Origin: Clostridiales bacterium
GTDB lineage: Bacteria; Bacillota; Clostridia; Oscillospirales; QAMX01
Direction of reading: 5' to 3'
Assembly: GCA_003149835.1 (NCBI GenBank)
Contig: QAMX01000011.1
Span: forward strand, 10,430 to 24,743
Length of the DNA: 14,314 bases
Positions 1 through 5,756 of the stretch are shown one piece after another. Numbering within the stretch: position 1 is the first letter of the stretch; each line of letters starts with the position of its first letter. The translations under genes were made by a program, and so were the position numbers. Under the pieces are notes generated by a model. It saw only the letters and a list, made by a program, of their open reading frames with translations. It had not been told where the DNA came from and made no database searches.

Positions 1-114
1 CATTCCGGCAATCAGCCAGCCGAGAATAGACGGCAGTTTTATTTTGGATACCAGTTTCCCAACCACAAAAGCGATTGCTACAGCGGCAACCCACTTCAAT
101 ACGAATACCATCAT
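1..114 (-). CDS. Cation:proton antiporter (CPA2/Kef-like), N-terminal fragment
   Basis: Only the first 38 codons are in the window; the gene runs off the left edge. The peptide starts MMVFVLKWVAAVAIAF, a hydrophobic first membrane helix, and continues with KLVSKIKLPSILGWLIAGM. The K-L-P-S-I-L-G-x-L-I-A-G stretch is typical of the first re-entrant/helix region of Na+/H+ exchanger-type (PF00999, CPA2) antiporters, which exchange Na+ or K+ for H+ across the membrane. The start is ATG at 114 (or the adjacent ATG at 111). It overlaps the stop of the TetR-family gene (ATGATG against TGA), and GGAGG lies about 8 nt upstream inside that gene, so the two are translationally coupled and share the TetR-controlled promoter. 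The family call rests on a short fragment, and the transported ion cannot be told. Confidence 0.6.
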   Translation of the reverse strand, partial: MMVFVLKWVAAVAIAFVVGKLVSKIKLPSILGWLIAGM

Positions 115-722
115 TTACTTTCCTCCTGTTCAGCAATTCCATACAAAATAAAGTCAAACAGCCTGGGCAGCCCTTTTTCATGCGCTGACAAAGTTTCCCA
201 AAAAGGCAAGTGACCGACCGCCGGAGAGCTGAAATAACCGTTAAACATATCTTGTAAAAGCTTGAAATAAAGGATACAGTCCGCTTTTGTCACGCCTGGC
301 CGCAGCGTGATCTGATCCAGCAATTGTTCGTAGAGGCTCTGATTCAAGCGGTCAAATTCTGTACGGGATTTCTCAATCTCTTCTTTCAGATTTGCCGGAG
401 GCTGTAAAATTGCATCAAAGAATATTCTCGCTTCATGCTCATGTTCCCGAAAGAATAGGAGCCGCGCCTCCGCATATTTTTGCAGATCAGTTCCGATATT
501 TTTTTCTTTCAGATATTCCGAAAGCGTGTGAAAGCACTGACGCACGCAGGCAAGGAAAAGATCGTCTTTGCTTTCAAAATTGTGATATAGCAGTCCTTTT
601 GAAATGCCGGCGTTGCAGACATTGTTCAGCGACGAAGCAGCGTAGCCCTTGGACCCGAACTCCTCCATCGCCGCCGCAAGAATTCTTGCTTTCGTTCGTT
701 CTGTTTTTGTTTCTTTTCGCAT
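111..722 (-). CDS. TetR/AcrR-family transcriptional repressor
   Basis: A 203-residue protein, normal for the family. Residues 8-55 form the TetR_N DNA-binding domain: TKARILAAAMEEFGSKGYAAS leads into a helix-turn-helix and ends with the characteristic GISKGLLYHNFESKDDLF. The rest is a helical ligand-binding and dimerisation domain with no recognisable substrate class. The start is ATG at 722, with AGGGGG 8 nt upstream; an in-frame ATG at 743 lies inside the operator palindrome and has no ribosome site. The promoter upstream carries two matching inverted repeats, so autorepression is likely. The stop overlaps the start of the antiporter gene, which suggests the repressor controls transporter synthesis in response to an unknown ligand, perhaps a toxic compound or ion stress. 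The family is certain; the inducer and target are inferred from context. Confidence 0.93.
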   Translation of the reverse strand: MRKETKTERTKARILAAAMEEFGSKGYAASSLNNVCNAGISKGLLYHNFESKDDLFLACVRQCFHTLSEYLKEKNIGTDLQKYAEARLLFFREHEHEARIFFDAILQPPANLKEEIEKSRTEFDRLNQSLYEQLLDQITLRPGVTKADCILYFKLLQDMFNGYFSSPAVGHLPFWETLSAHEKGLPRLFDFILYGIAEQEESK

Positions 723-741
723 CTTAAAGCCCCCTGAAAGC

Positions 742-765
742 AATATAGACCAAGTGGTCTATATT
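742..765. promoter_or_regulatory. TetR operator O1 (perfect palindrome)
   Basis: Two perfect 11-bp arms, AATATAGACCA and its reverse complement TGGTCTATATT, flank a 2-bp centre (753-754). The site covers the downstream end of the -10 and the predicted transcription start of the tetR promoter, the usual place for a TetR-family autorepressor operator. The core is GAC-N6-GTC. Confidence 0.85.
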
Positions 766-791
766 ATATCAATTATAGACCGAAAAGTCAA
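763..791 (-). promoter_or_regulatory. Promoter of tetR-antiporter operon
   Basis: On the minus strand, TTGACT (791-786) and TATAAT (768-763) are separated by exactly 17 nt, a near-perfect sigma-A promoter. Transcription should start near 756, giving a leader of about 33 nt before the ATG at 722. Both operator palindromes overlap this promoter. Confidence 0.85.
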
Positions 792-795
792 TAAT
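772..795. promoter_or_regulatory. TetR operator O2 (imperfect palindrome)
   Basis: Arms ATTATAGAC (772-780) and GTCAATAAT (787-795) match with one mismatch and keep the GAC-N6-GTC core spacing of O1. The site overlaps the -35 hexamer. Its centre is 30 bp from that of O1, about three helical turns. Confidence 0.65.
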
Positions 796-877
796 GCGTC
801 TCCATTGAATAGCACTCAAAATTTTAACGAGAGCTCCTGGAATCGGAACGGTACAAACCGCAGAACAGAACAAAACA

Positions 878-904
878 CCCGGCCGGGACTATCGCTCGGC
901 CGGG
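878..904 (-). terminator. Probable terminator after the XRE-family gene
   Basis: CCCGGCCG (878-885) and CGGCCGGG (897-904) form an 8-bp GC-rich stem with an 11-nt loop. On the minus strand the stem is followed by GTGTTTTGTTCTG, a moderate U-rich tract. It lies 62 nt past the XRE stop and would separate that gene from the tetR promoter. Confidence 0.5.
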
Positions 905-965
905 CGAATCAGATCAACAAACCGGGAGTTGCGCATCTAAGCTGTATCCCAAAAGCAGAATGGGT

Positions 966-1475
966 TTATTCTTTCTTCCGTGTCAAGAAAATGCCAATGA
1001 CTGCACCAATAAGGATAATCGGGGCTACTCTGACAAACAGCCATTCAAACGAGTGAAATGCCGCTCCGAGAACGGCGGTTTCAGGTTCACGATAATCCCA
1101 AGCAAGGTAAGGGCTTTCTAATGCCAATAAGATTGCAAAAATTGCTACTATGACCGCGCATAATGCGATCAGAAGCCAATGTAGAGTTCTTTTCCTTGCG
1201 GCTTTTCTCTGGGCAAGTTGCAGGTTTATCACCTCGAGTTTTGCGGAAATCGTCTTTAAGTCATCCGCTTCCGGCTCAATGACCTTTTCTCCAAGCAACG
1301 TGCTCACGGGTGTTTCAAGCACTTCCGATAGGGAGATCAACATATCAGAATCGGGCACTGACAATCCTTGCTCCCATTTAGAAATGGTTTGCCGCACCAC
1401 GTTTAGTTTGACAGCGAGCTCTTGTTGCGAAAGCCCTTTTGATTTTCTGATTGCTTTCATATTTTCGCTTAGCAT
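966..1475 (-). CDS. XRE-family regulator with two membrane segments
   Basis: A 169-residue protein. Residues 3-60 are a Cro/C1-type helix-turn-helix domain (MKAIRKSKGLSQQELAVKL, then VVRQTISKWEQGLSVPD). Residues about 70-96 are polar and probably coiled. Two hydrophobic helices follow, about 99-119 and 144-164, with a short acidic loop between them and a basic TRKKE end. Predicted topology is cytoplasmic DNA-binding head, two spans, short outside loop. The start is ATG at 1475, with AGGAGG 9 nt upstream; an in-frame upstream ATG at 1571 lies beyond the promoter and is rejected. Membrane-anchored XRE proteins of this layout are common in Firmicutes. A membrane-sensing regulator is an inference, and no target is evident. 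Neighbouring genes on both sides appear separately transcribed. Confidence 0.88.
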   Translation of the reverse strand: MLSENMKAIRKSKGLSQQELAVKLNVVRQTISKWEQGLSVPDSDMLISLSEVLETPVSTLLGEKVIEPEADDLKTISAKLEVINLQLAQRKAARKRTLHWLLIALCAVIVAIFAILLALESPYLAWDYREPETAVLGAAFHSFEWLFVRVAPIILIGAVIGIFLTRKKE

Positions 1476-1509
1476 TAGGGATAGCCTCCTGTTTTTGAAT
1501 GGTACCACT

Positions 1510-1538
1510 ATTATAGGCGGAACTGCCCGTTGCCGCAA
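1510..1538 (-). promoter_or_regulatory. Candidate promoter of the XRE-family gene
   Basis: The minus strand has TATAAT at 1515-1510, with a weak TTGCGG -35 at 1538-1533 and 17-nt spacing. The short palindrome TGGTACCA (1500-1507) sits at the predicted start and could be an autoregulatory site. The -10 is convincing; the -35 is poor. Confidence 0.5.
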
Positions 1539-1574
1539 GCAACGCATTTTAACATTCAGGCAAAATGACAAATT

Positions 1575-1937
1575 CTATATTTCTGTTTCTCTGGTGATCG
1601 TGTGCCGAGCTGCAAAGGGGAAGCGTGTGCCGAACCAAGAAAGGTCCCGACGGAGCAGGGCCTTTTGAGCGGGCATAAAATAAAGAAGCGGAAGCCGCAA
1701 GGGTTCCCGCTAAATGGCGCTATATAGGATAGGAGGCGGCGAGCGCCCACAATTCCATCACGCAAGAAACAGGCCCGCCGAACCGGAAGGCTGTTTTTAC
1801 ATGAAAGCTTATTGCTTGATGATGCCCCCTGTGCGATCAATCGGCTATTTCGGCAGAACGTTTTCCCCGCCAAATCACAACCCGGCGCAGCGGTTGTGAC
1901 TTGGATAGGAGGAGCAACAAAATGAGCGCGCTCTGAT
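1575..1937. other. Gene-free stretch between XRE gene and tRNA-Ser; possible mobile-element relic
   Basis: No convincing protein gene is seen on either strand. Contents: a 10-bp direct repeat CGTGTGCCGA at 1599-1608 and 1624-1633; a bulged hairpin AAAGGTCCC/GGGCCTTT (1640-1665) followed by a T; a perfect 8-bp hairpin TCACAACC/GGTTGTGA (1875-1899); and a strong ribosome site feeding a tiny ORF (1907-1936). Two short open frames (plus strand around 1714-1899, minus strand 1556-1873) have no clear start signals. The stretch abuts the terminator of the outward-facing tRNA-Ser genes. That position, and a ribosome site with nothing behind it, suggest leftover DNA from an element or a deletion. No integrase, transposase or att repeat was recognised. 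Confidence 0.35.
1907..1936 (+). other. Strong ribosome site with a 4-codon ORF (Met-Ser-Ala-Leu-stop)
   Basis: AGGAGGAG (1907-1914) is followed, at good spacing, by ATG AGC GCG CTC TGA at 1922-1936. An 8-bp perfect hairpin (1875-1899) lies just upstream. Immediately downstream is the A-rich end of the oppositely oriented tRNA terminator, so nothing is translated after it. It is either the truncated start of a lost gene or a leader-type mini-ORF. The sequence features are certain; the function is not. Confidence 0.35.
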
Positions 1938-1976
1938 TAAAAAAAAGCCGGAGCAAACGATATGACGTTTGCTCCG
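1938..1976 (-). terminator. Rho-independent terminator of the tRNA-Ser operon
   Basis: CGGAGCAAACG (1949-1959) pairs perfectly with CGTTTGCTCCG (1966-1976), an 11-bp stem with a 6-nt loop. On the minus strand it is followed by GC and a run of eight T residues. It begins 4 nt past the tRNA-Ser(GCT) CCA end. Confidence 0.95.
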
Positions 1977-1979
1977 ACG

Positions 1980-2069
1980 TGGCGGAGAAGGAGAGATTCG
2001 AACTCTCGCGCCGGTCACCCGACCTACTCCCTTAGCAGGGGAGCCCCTTCACCACTTGGGTACTTCTCC
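1980..2069 (-). tRNA. tRNA-Ser(GCT)
   Basis: A 90-nt tRNA with encoded CCA. The acceptor pair is GGAGAAG/CTTCTCC, followed by G73-CCA. The anticodon stem CTCCC/GGGAG encloses loop CTGCTAA with anticodon GCT, reading AGC/AGU codons. A long variable arm, as expected for serine tRNA, and a standard T-loop (GTTCGAATC) are present. It is the second gene of a two-tRNA transcript that begins upstream of tRNA-Ser(TGA). Confidence 0.97.
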
Positions 2070-2149
2070 ATGGATATCTGTTTGGGTATCTGTTTTGAAA
2101 CCGCGCCGCGTGATTCCAACGGGCGCTTTGGGCAAAGAGAGAAAGAAAT

Positions 2150-2236
2150 TGGCGGAGAGAGTGGGATTCGAACCCACGGCTCTTTCGAGTCACCGGTTTT
2201 CAAGACCGGCTCCTTAAACCGCTCGGACATCTCTCC
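2150..2236 (-). tRNA. tRNA-Ser(TGA)
   Basis: An 87-nt tRNA with encoded CCA. The acceptor pair is GGAGAGA/TCTCTCC, followed by G73-CCA. The anticodon stem CCGGT/ACCGG encloses loop CTTGAAA with anticodon TGA, reading UCA and probably other UCN codons. It has a long variable arm and the T-loop GTTCGAATC. It is first in the operon; an 80-nt spacer separates it from tRNA-Ser(GCT). Confidence 0.97.
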
Positions 2237-2267
2237 ATGCAGTGCGAAAACACTATTACTGGCGATT

Positions 2268-2296
2268 ATTATAACATAGAAAGAGAGGGTTGTCAA
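2268..2296 (-). promoter_or_regulatory. Consensus promoter of the tRNA-Ser operon
   Basis: The minus strand carries full-consensus TTGACA (2296-2291) and TATAAT (2273-2268), 17 nt apart. This is the strongest promoter in the window, as expected for stable RNA. It fires away from the trhA promoter about 60 bp to the right. Confidence 0.95.
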
Positions 2297-2353
2297 TCGT
2301 TTTGTCGAATCAATTCCGGCGATTTTTTGACAGCACCTGTGAAAGAAGCGCGT

Positions 2354-2382
2354 TTGAAACAGATCAAAAAATATGGTATAAT
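2354..2382 (+). promoter_or_regulatory. Promoter of trhA
   Basis: TTGAAA (2354-2359) and TATAAT (2377-2382) are 17 nt apart, and an extended -10 TG stands at 2374-2375. Transcription should start near 2389, about 255 nt ahead of the trhA start codon. Confidence 0.85.
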
Positions 2383-2389
2383 AATAGAA

Positions 2390-2644
2390 TAGTTTGGAAA
2401 CCGGCCCTGCGGCTTTTTAACTGCGGCCCGCAGCCTGAGGCCGAGCGCAAGGGGGCATACCGGCGGGACAAACGCCGAGCCGGTTGGAAAAGCCCCCAAA
2501 ATCGGCCGAGGCCGCGCGTTTGTTCCGCGCGGGCGGTCATGGGCGTGAAGCGCGGCCGGAAAGGCTTGGAAACGCCTGCGGCGGCCGGAATTTGGCCGGA
2601 ACCGGCCGGATATCATTTGACTGGATCAGGAGGAGGCATTGATC
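2390..2644 (+). other. Long structured 5' leader of trhA
   Basis: About 255 nt of GC-rich untranslated leader lie between the predicted transcription start and the trhA ATG. Visible stems include ACCGGC/GCCGGT, CCGCGCG/CGCGCGG with a 7-nt loop, and CGGCCGG (2582-2588)/CCGGCCG (2602-2608) close to the ribosome site. GGCCGGA occurs four times (2554, 2583, 2594, 2604). I could not match it to a known riboswitch class; there is no cobalamin box and no T-box core. No ORF with a ribosome site is present inside it. Confidence 0.45.
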
Positions 2645-3319
2645 ATGCCCCGCACAAAGCTGAGCGAACGGACGCTGCCGGATTATACGCGCGGCGAGGA
2701 AATTTTCAATACGGTTTCGCACATCGCAGGAGGCGCGGTCGGTCTGGCGGCGCTCGTCGCCTGCGTCGTCGTCGCCGCTCTGCACAAAAATATCTGGGGG
2801 GTTGTGAGCGGCGCGGTGTTCGGCGCGATGATGATCCTGCTGTACACGGCGTCGAGCATCTACCATGCGCTGAAACCGGGCAGCATGGCCAAGCGCGTGT
2901 TTCAGGTGCTCGACCACTGTACGATTTTTGTTCTGATCGCCGGAACGTATACGCCGCTGACGCTGGTATCGATCCGCGGCGAGAGCGTATGGCTCGGCTG
3001 GACGGTGTTCGGCGTGATCTGGGCGATGGCCGCGCTCGGAATCGCTCTGAACGCCGTCGATCTGAAACGCTACCGCGTTTTTTCGATGATCTGTTACCTC
3101 TGCATGGGCTGGTGCGTCGTGCTGACGTGGCGCGTCACGGCCCGCGCAGTGACGCCGGACGGTATGCTGCTGATGCTCCTCGGGGGTATTTTTTACACAC
3201 TCGGCGCGGTCTTATACGCGATCGGCTCGAAAAAGCGGTATTTTCACTCGGTTTTCCATCTGTTTGTCGTGGCGGGCAGCGTCATGCACGCGCTCTGCAT
3301 CGTGCTGTTCGTGATGTGA
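2645..3319 (+). CDS. trhA: PAQR-family membrane homeostasis protein TrhA (hemolysin III family)
   Basis: A 224-residue protein with seven predicted membrane helices. It carries the family signatures: EEIFNTVSHIAGG near residues 18-30, TASSIYHAL with H74, LDHCTIFVLIAGTYTPL starting at L89 with D90 and H91, and the C-terminal FHSVFHLF with H201 and H205. In PAQR proteins the conserved His residues bind a metal in a membrane-embedded, hydrolase-like site. Bacterial members (YqfA/TrhA, historically hemolysin III) are tied to membrane fluidity and lipid homeostasis; haemolysis is not implied. The start is ATG 2645, 8 nt after AGGAGGAGG; the in-frame TTG at 2639 lies only 2 nt from it and is rejected. 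It is transcribed alone behind a long leader; pfkA has its own promoter. Confidence 0.95.
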   Translation: MPRTKLSERTLPDYTRGEEIFNTVSHIAGGAVGLAALVACVVVAALHKNIWGVVSGAVFGAMMILLYTASSIYHALKPGSMAKRVFQVLDHCTIFVLIAGTYTPLTLVSIRGESVWLGWTVFGVIWAMAALGIALNAVDLKRYRVFSMICYLCMGWCVVLTWRVTARAVTPDGMLLMLLGGIFYTLGAVLYAIGSKKRYFHSVFHLFVVAGSVMHALCIVLFVM

Positions 3320-3350
3320 AGCGAATCCTTGCGGAAGAGCGGAAAATCAG

Positions 3351-3379
3351 TTGATTTCAGCGCGCTGAAATGGTATAAT
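3351..3379 (+). promoter_or_regulatory. Promoter of pfkA operon with embedded 18-bp palindrome
   Basis: TTGATT (3351-3356) and TATAAT (3374-3379) are 17 nt apart, with an extended -10 TG at 3371-3372. The spacer holds a perfect 18-bp palindrome, ATTTCAGCGCGCTGAAAT (3354-3371), that also covers the second half of the -35. A protein bound there would block RNA polymerase, so this is a strong operator candidate. The transcript leader to the pfkA ATG is about 145 nt, with no recognised riboswitch. Confidence 0.8.
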
Positions 3380-3529
3380 GATCTCTGTTCAGGGTTTATA
3401 TGGGCTATGGCGGGTTTGCCGCAATGAGGACGAAAGAGCCGGCTCCCGGCCGTTTCCGCGAGCCCTGCTGAAATGGCCGCCGGTATCGCCGAGGGCACAG
3501 ATGAAATCTAAAAAAAGAGGATGTTAAGG

Positions 3530-4522
3530 ATGGATATGACAAGCGCAACGCAAAAAAAGATCCGTCGGATCGGCGTATTGACGAGCGGCGGCGACGCGCC
3601 CGGCATGAACGCGGCGATCCGCAGCGTCGTGCGCACCTGTATACAATACGGCGTGACGCCGGTGGGCATCCACCGCGGCTATAACGGGCTGATCAATTCC
3701 GACGTCGTCGAGCTGAACGCCCGCTCGGTCAACGGGATTACCGCGCGCGGCGGCACGATGCTCTACACCGCGCGCTGCCCGGAGTTCAAAACGCCGGAGG
3801 GCGTGGCCAAGGGAGTCAGCGCCTGCAAATACCTCGGGATTGACGGGCTGATCGCCATCGGCGGCGACGGAACCTTCCGCGGCGTGCAGGATCTGGCCAA
3901 CAGCGGCGTCAACGCCGTCGGAATTCCCGGAACCATCGACAACGATATCGCCTGCTCGCACTACTCCATCGGCTTCGACACGGCGGCCAACACCGCCATC
4001 GACGCCATCGACAAGCTGGCCGATACCATGCAGTCGCACGAGCGCTGCTCGGTCGTCGAGGTGATGGGGCGCGGCGCGGGACATCTGGCGCTGTATTGCG
4101 GGCTTGCCTGCGGCGCGGCCGCGATTCTGATCCCGGAGAGGCCGTTCGACTTTGAAAAGGACATCATCGAAAAGATCCGCGAGGGACATTACAACGGCAA
4201 GCATCACTTTCTCATCATCGTCGCCGAGGGCGTCGGCCATACGGCGGAGATCGCCGAGCGCATCCGCGAGCAGACAGGAATCGAGACGCGCGTCACGATC
4301 ATCGGCCACATCCAGCGCGGCGGCAGCCCCAGCGCGCGCGACAGAGTCATGGCCAGCCGGATGGGACACTATGCGGTGATGCGGCTTTTGGAGGGAAAAA
4401 CCAACATCGTCGTTTGCTACCGCGATTCGCAGCTCTGCGACATCCCCGTCAACGAGGCGCTGACGATGACGAAAGATCTGGATTCGTACATGTACAAGGT
4501 CGCCTGCGACGTCGCGATCTAA
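3530..4522 (+). CDS. pfkA: ATP-dependent 6-phosphofructokinase
   Basis: A 330-residue enzyme that phosphorylates fructose 6-phosphate to fructose 1,6-bisphosphate, the committed step of glycolysis, in the cytoplasm. Visible motifs: TSGGDAPGMNAA (residues 18-29), GGDGT (111-115), PGTIDND (133-139) with catalytic Asp 137, MGRGAGHLA, and GHIQRGGSPSARDR. Gly in GGDGT, where pyrophosphate-dependent enzymes usually have GGDD, argues for ATP as donor. The length fits the bacterial PfkA group. The start is ATG 3530, 9 nt after AGAGG; ATG 3521 abuts the ribosome site and is rejected, and ATG 3536 is a weaker alternative. It has its own promoter with a palindromic operator candidate and is followed after 43 nt, without a terminator, by a GNAT-like gene. 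Confidence 0.97.
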   Translation: MDMTSATQKKIRRIGVLTSGGDAPGMNAAIRSVVRTCIQYGVTPVGIHRGYNGLINSDVVELNARSVNGITARGGTMLYTARCPEFKTPEGVAKGVSACKYLGIDGLIAIGGDGTFRGVQDLANSGVNAVGIPGTIDNDIACSHYSIGFDTAANTAIDAIDKLADTMQSHERCSVVEVMGRGAGHLALYCGLACGAAAILIPERPFDFEKDIIEKIREGHYNGKHHFLIIVAEGVGHTAEIAERIREQTGIETRVTIIGHIQRGGSPSARDRVMASRMGHYAVMRLLEGKTNIVVCYRDSQLCDIPVNEALTMTKDLDSYMYKVACDVAI

Positions 4523-4565
4523 ACACAGCCCCGCAATATAGAAAAATATACGGAGGGATCCGCCC

Positions 4566-5696
4566 ATGGTTGAAATCAAAGTCGTCGGAACAAAAAAAGA
4601 GCTGAGAGAGTTTTTGTCCTTCCCGACGCGCCTGTATCAAAACAACCCCTATGCCGTACCCGATCTGTACAGGGAAGAGTGCGACTATTTCAATCCACAG
4701 AAAAACCCCGCCTATGAATACTGCGAGACGCGGCTGTTTCTCGCATATGAAAACGGCCGGGTGGTCGGGCGGGTCGCCGCGATCCTCAACAAAAAGTACA
4801 ACGCCAAGTGCGGCGAGGCGCGTATGCGCTTTTCCCGCTTCGACGTGGAGGAGAACTTCGAGGCGGCCAAGGCGCTGATTGAAGCGGTGGAGGACTTTGC
4901 GCGCAAAAAGGGCATGAATATCATCCACGGTCCGATCGGCTTTTCCGATCTCGACAAGCAGGGAATGCTCGTTGAGGGCTTCGACCTGCCGGACACGTCG
5001 ATCACGCTGTACAACGAGCCCTATTACCCGCAGTTTTTGGAGCGCTTGGGCTATGCGAAGGAGGCCGACTGGATCGAGTTTCAGCTCAGACCGTCTGACG
5101 AGACGACGCAGCGGCTGGAACGGCTCTCTAAAAAGGTCCGTTCCATGTTCGGCATCCGTGTGCTGCGCACCAAAAAGCTCAGCGACATCAAGCCGTATGT
5201 GGACGACATCTTTGCGCTGATCAACAACGCCTACGGAAAGCTGTACGGCTATACGCCGCTGACGAAAAAAATGCAGCAGTATTACTATGACGAGTATTTT
5301 TCGCTGCTGAATTTCGACTATGTGTGTATCTGCGTGGACAGGGAAAACAAGCTGGCCGGATTCGGGCTGGCCTTTCCGTCCATCGCCGGGGCGCTCAAAA
5401 AGTCGAACGGCCGGCTGTTCCCGTTTGGGTTCGCGCGCGTGCTGCATGATTTGAAGCACGCCGACGTGCTCGAACTGGCGCTGATCGCCGTGCGCAGCGA
5501 CCTGATCGGAAAGGGCGTCAACGCCGTGCTCGTCAACCATGTCAATAAGAGCGTGCTGAAAAACGGCGTCAAGCGGGTCGAAACGGGGCCGCAGCTGGAA
5601 ACCAATATGGAAATCCAGAATCAATGGAAAAAAATCTGTACGGATATCAAGCAGCATAAACGCCGCCGCTGCTATGCAAAGCGCCTTGACGCGTAA
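4566..5696 (+). CDS. GNAT-like acyltransferase of unknown substrate
   Basis: A 376-residue soluble protein without signal peptide or membrane helix. The C-terminal part has a GNAT acetyl-CoA-type motif, LELALIAVRSDLIGKGVNAVL, with R-S-D-L-I-G-K-G at about 310-317 matching the R/Q-x-x-G-x-G loop. The N-terminal half (about 1-170; FLAYENGRVVGRVAAILN) also looks like part of a GNAT fold, so two related domains are possible. Homologues of this size that I recall are listed only as hypothetical or N-acetyltransferase-domain proteins. The start is ATG 4566, 8 nt after GGAGGG. It lies 43 nt behind pfkA and just before a terminator, so it is probably the second gene of the pfkA operon. The substrate is unknown; protein or metabolite acylation linked to glycolysis would be guesswork. 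Confidence 0.7.
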   Translation: MVEIKVVGTKKELREFLSFPTRLYQNNPYAVPDLYREECDYFNPQKNPAYEYCETRLFLAYENGRVVGRVAAILNKKYNAKCGEARMRFSRFDVEENFEAAKALIEAVEDFARKKGMNIIHGPIGFSDLDKQGMLVEGFDLPDTSITLYNEPYYPQFLERLGYAKEADWIEFQLRPSDETTQRLERLSKKVRSMFGIRVLRTKKLSDIKPYVDDIFALINNAYGKLYGYTPLTKKMQQYYYDEYFSLLNFDYVCICVDRENKLAGFGLAFPSIAGALKKSNGRLFPFGFARVLHDLKHADVLELALIAVRSDLIGKGVNAVLVNHVNKSVLKNGVKRVETGPQLETNMEIQNQWKKICTDIKQHKRRRCYAKRLDA

Positions 5697-5708
5697 GGTG
5701 TTTTTTCG

Positions 5709-5756
5709 GCTGTGCCCCGCGCCCGGCATTTCTCGGGGCGGGCACAGCTTTCTTTG
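5709..5756 (+). terminator. Terminator of the pfkA operon
   Basis: GCTGTGCCC (5709-5717) pairs perfectly with GGGCACAGC (5740-5748), with further C/G pairing inside, followed by TTTCTTTG. It begins 13 nt past the stop of the GNAT-like gene. Confidence 0.85.

Noticed and set aside
1640..1666. Bulged hairpin AAAGGTCCC/GGGCCTTT with a short T run as a terminator
   Set aside because: No gene ends next to it on either strand and the T run is only four; mentioned only as part of the gap.
1556..1899. Short frames of 105 (minus) and 61 (plus) codons in the gap before tRNA-Ser
   Set aside because: No ribosome sites, mixed composition, overlapping each other; kept only as an unexplained stretch.
2639..2641. 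TTG 2639 as the trhA start
   Set aside because: Only 2 nt from AGGAGGAGG; ATG 2645 has 8-nt spacing.
2290..3354. A 354-codon plus frame covering the trhA leader and gene
   Set aside because: Arg/Gly-rich, out of frame with the clear PAQR protein, and it would start upstream of the promoter.
3354..3371. CcpA cre site at the pfkA promoter
   Set aside because: cre has TGAAA...TTTCA halves around CG; here the halves are TTTCA...TGAAA, the opposite orientation and wrong spacing.
3521..3523. ATG 3521 as the pfkA start
   Set aside because: It directly abuts the AGAGG ribosome site; ATG 3530 has 9-nt spacing.
3524..5729. Long minus-strand frames (351 and 426 codons) opposite pfkA and the GNAT-like gene
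   Set aside because: Composition is typical of reverse-complemented GC-rich genes, with no start signals or recognisable domains.
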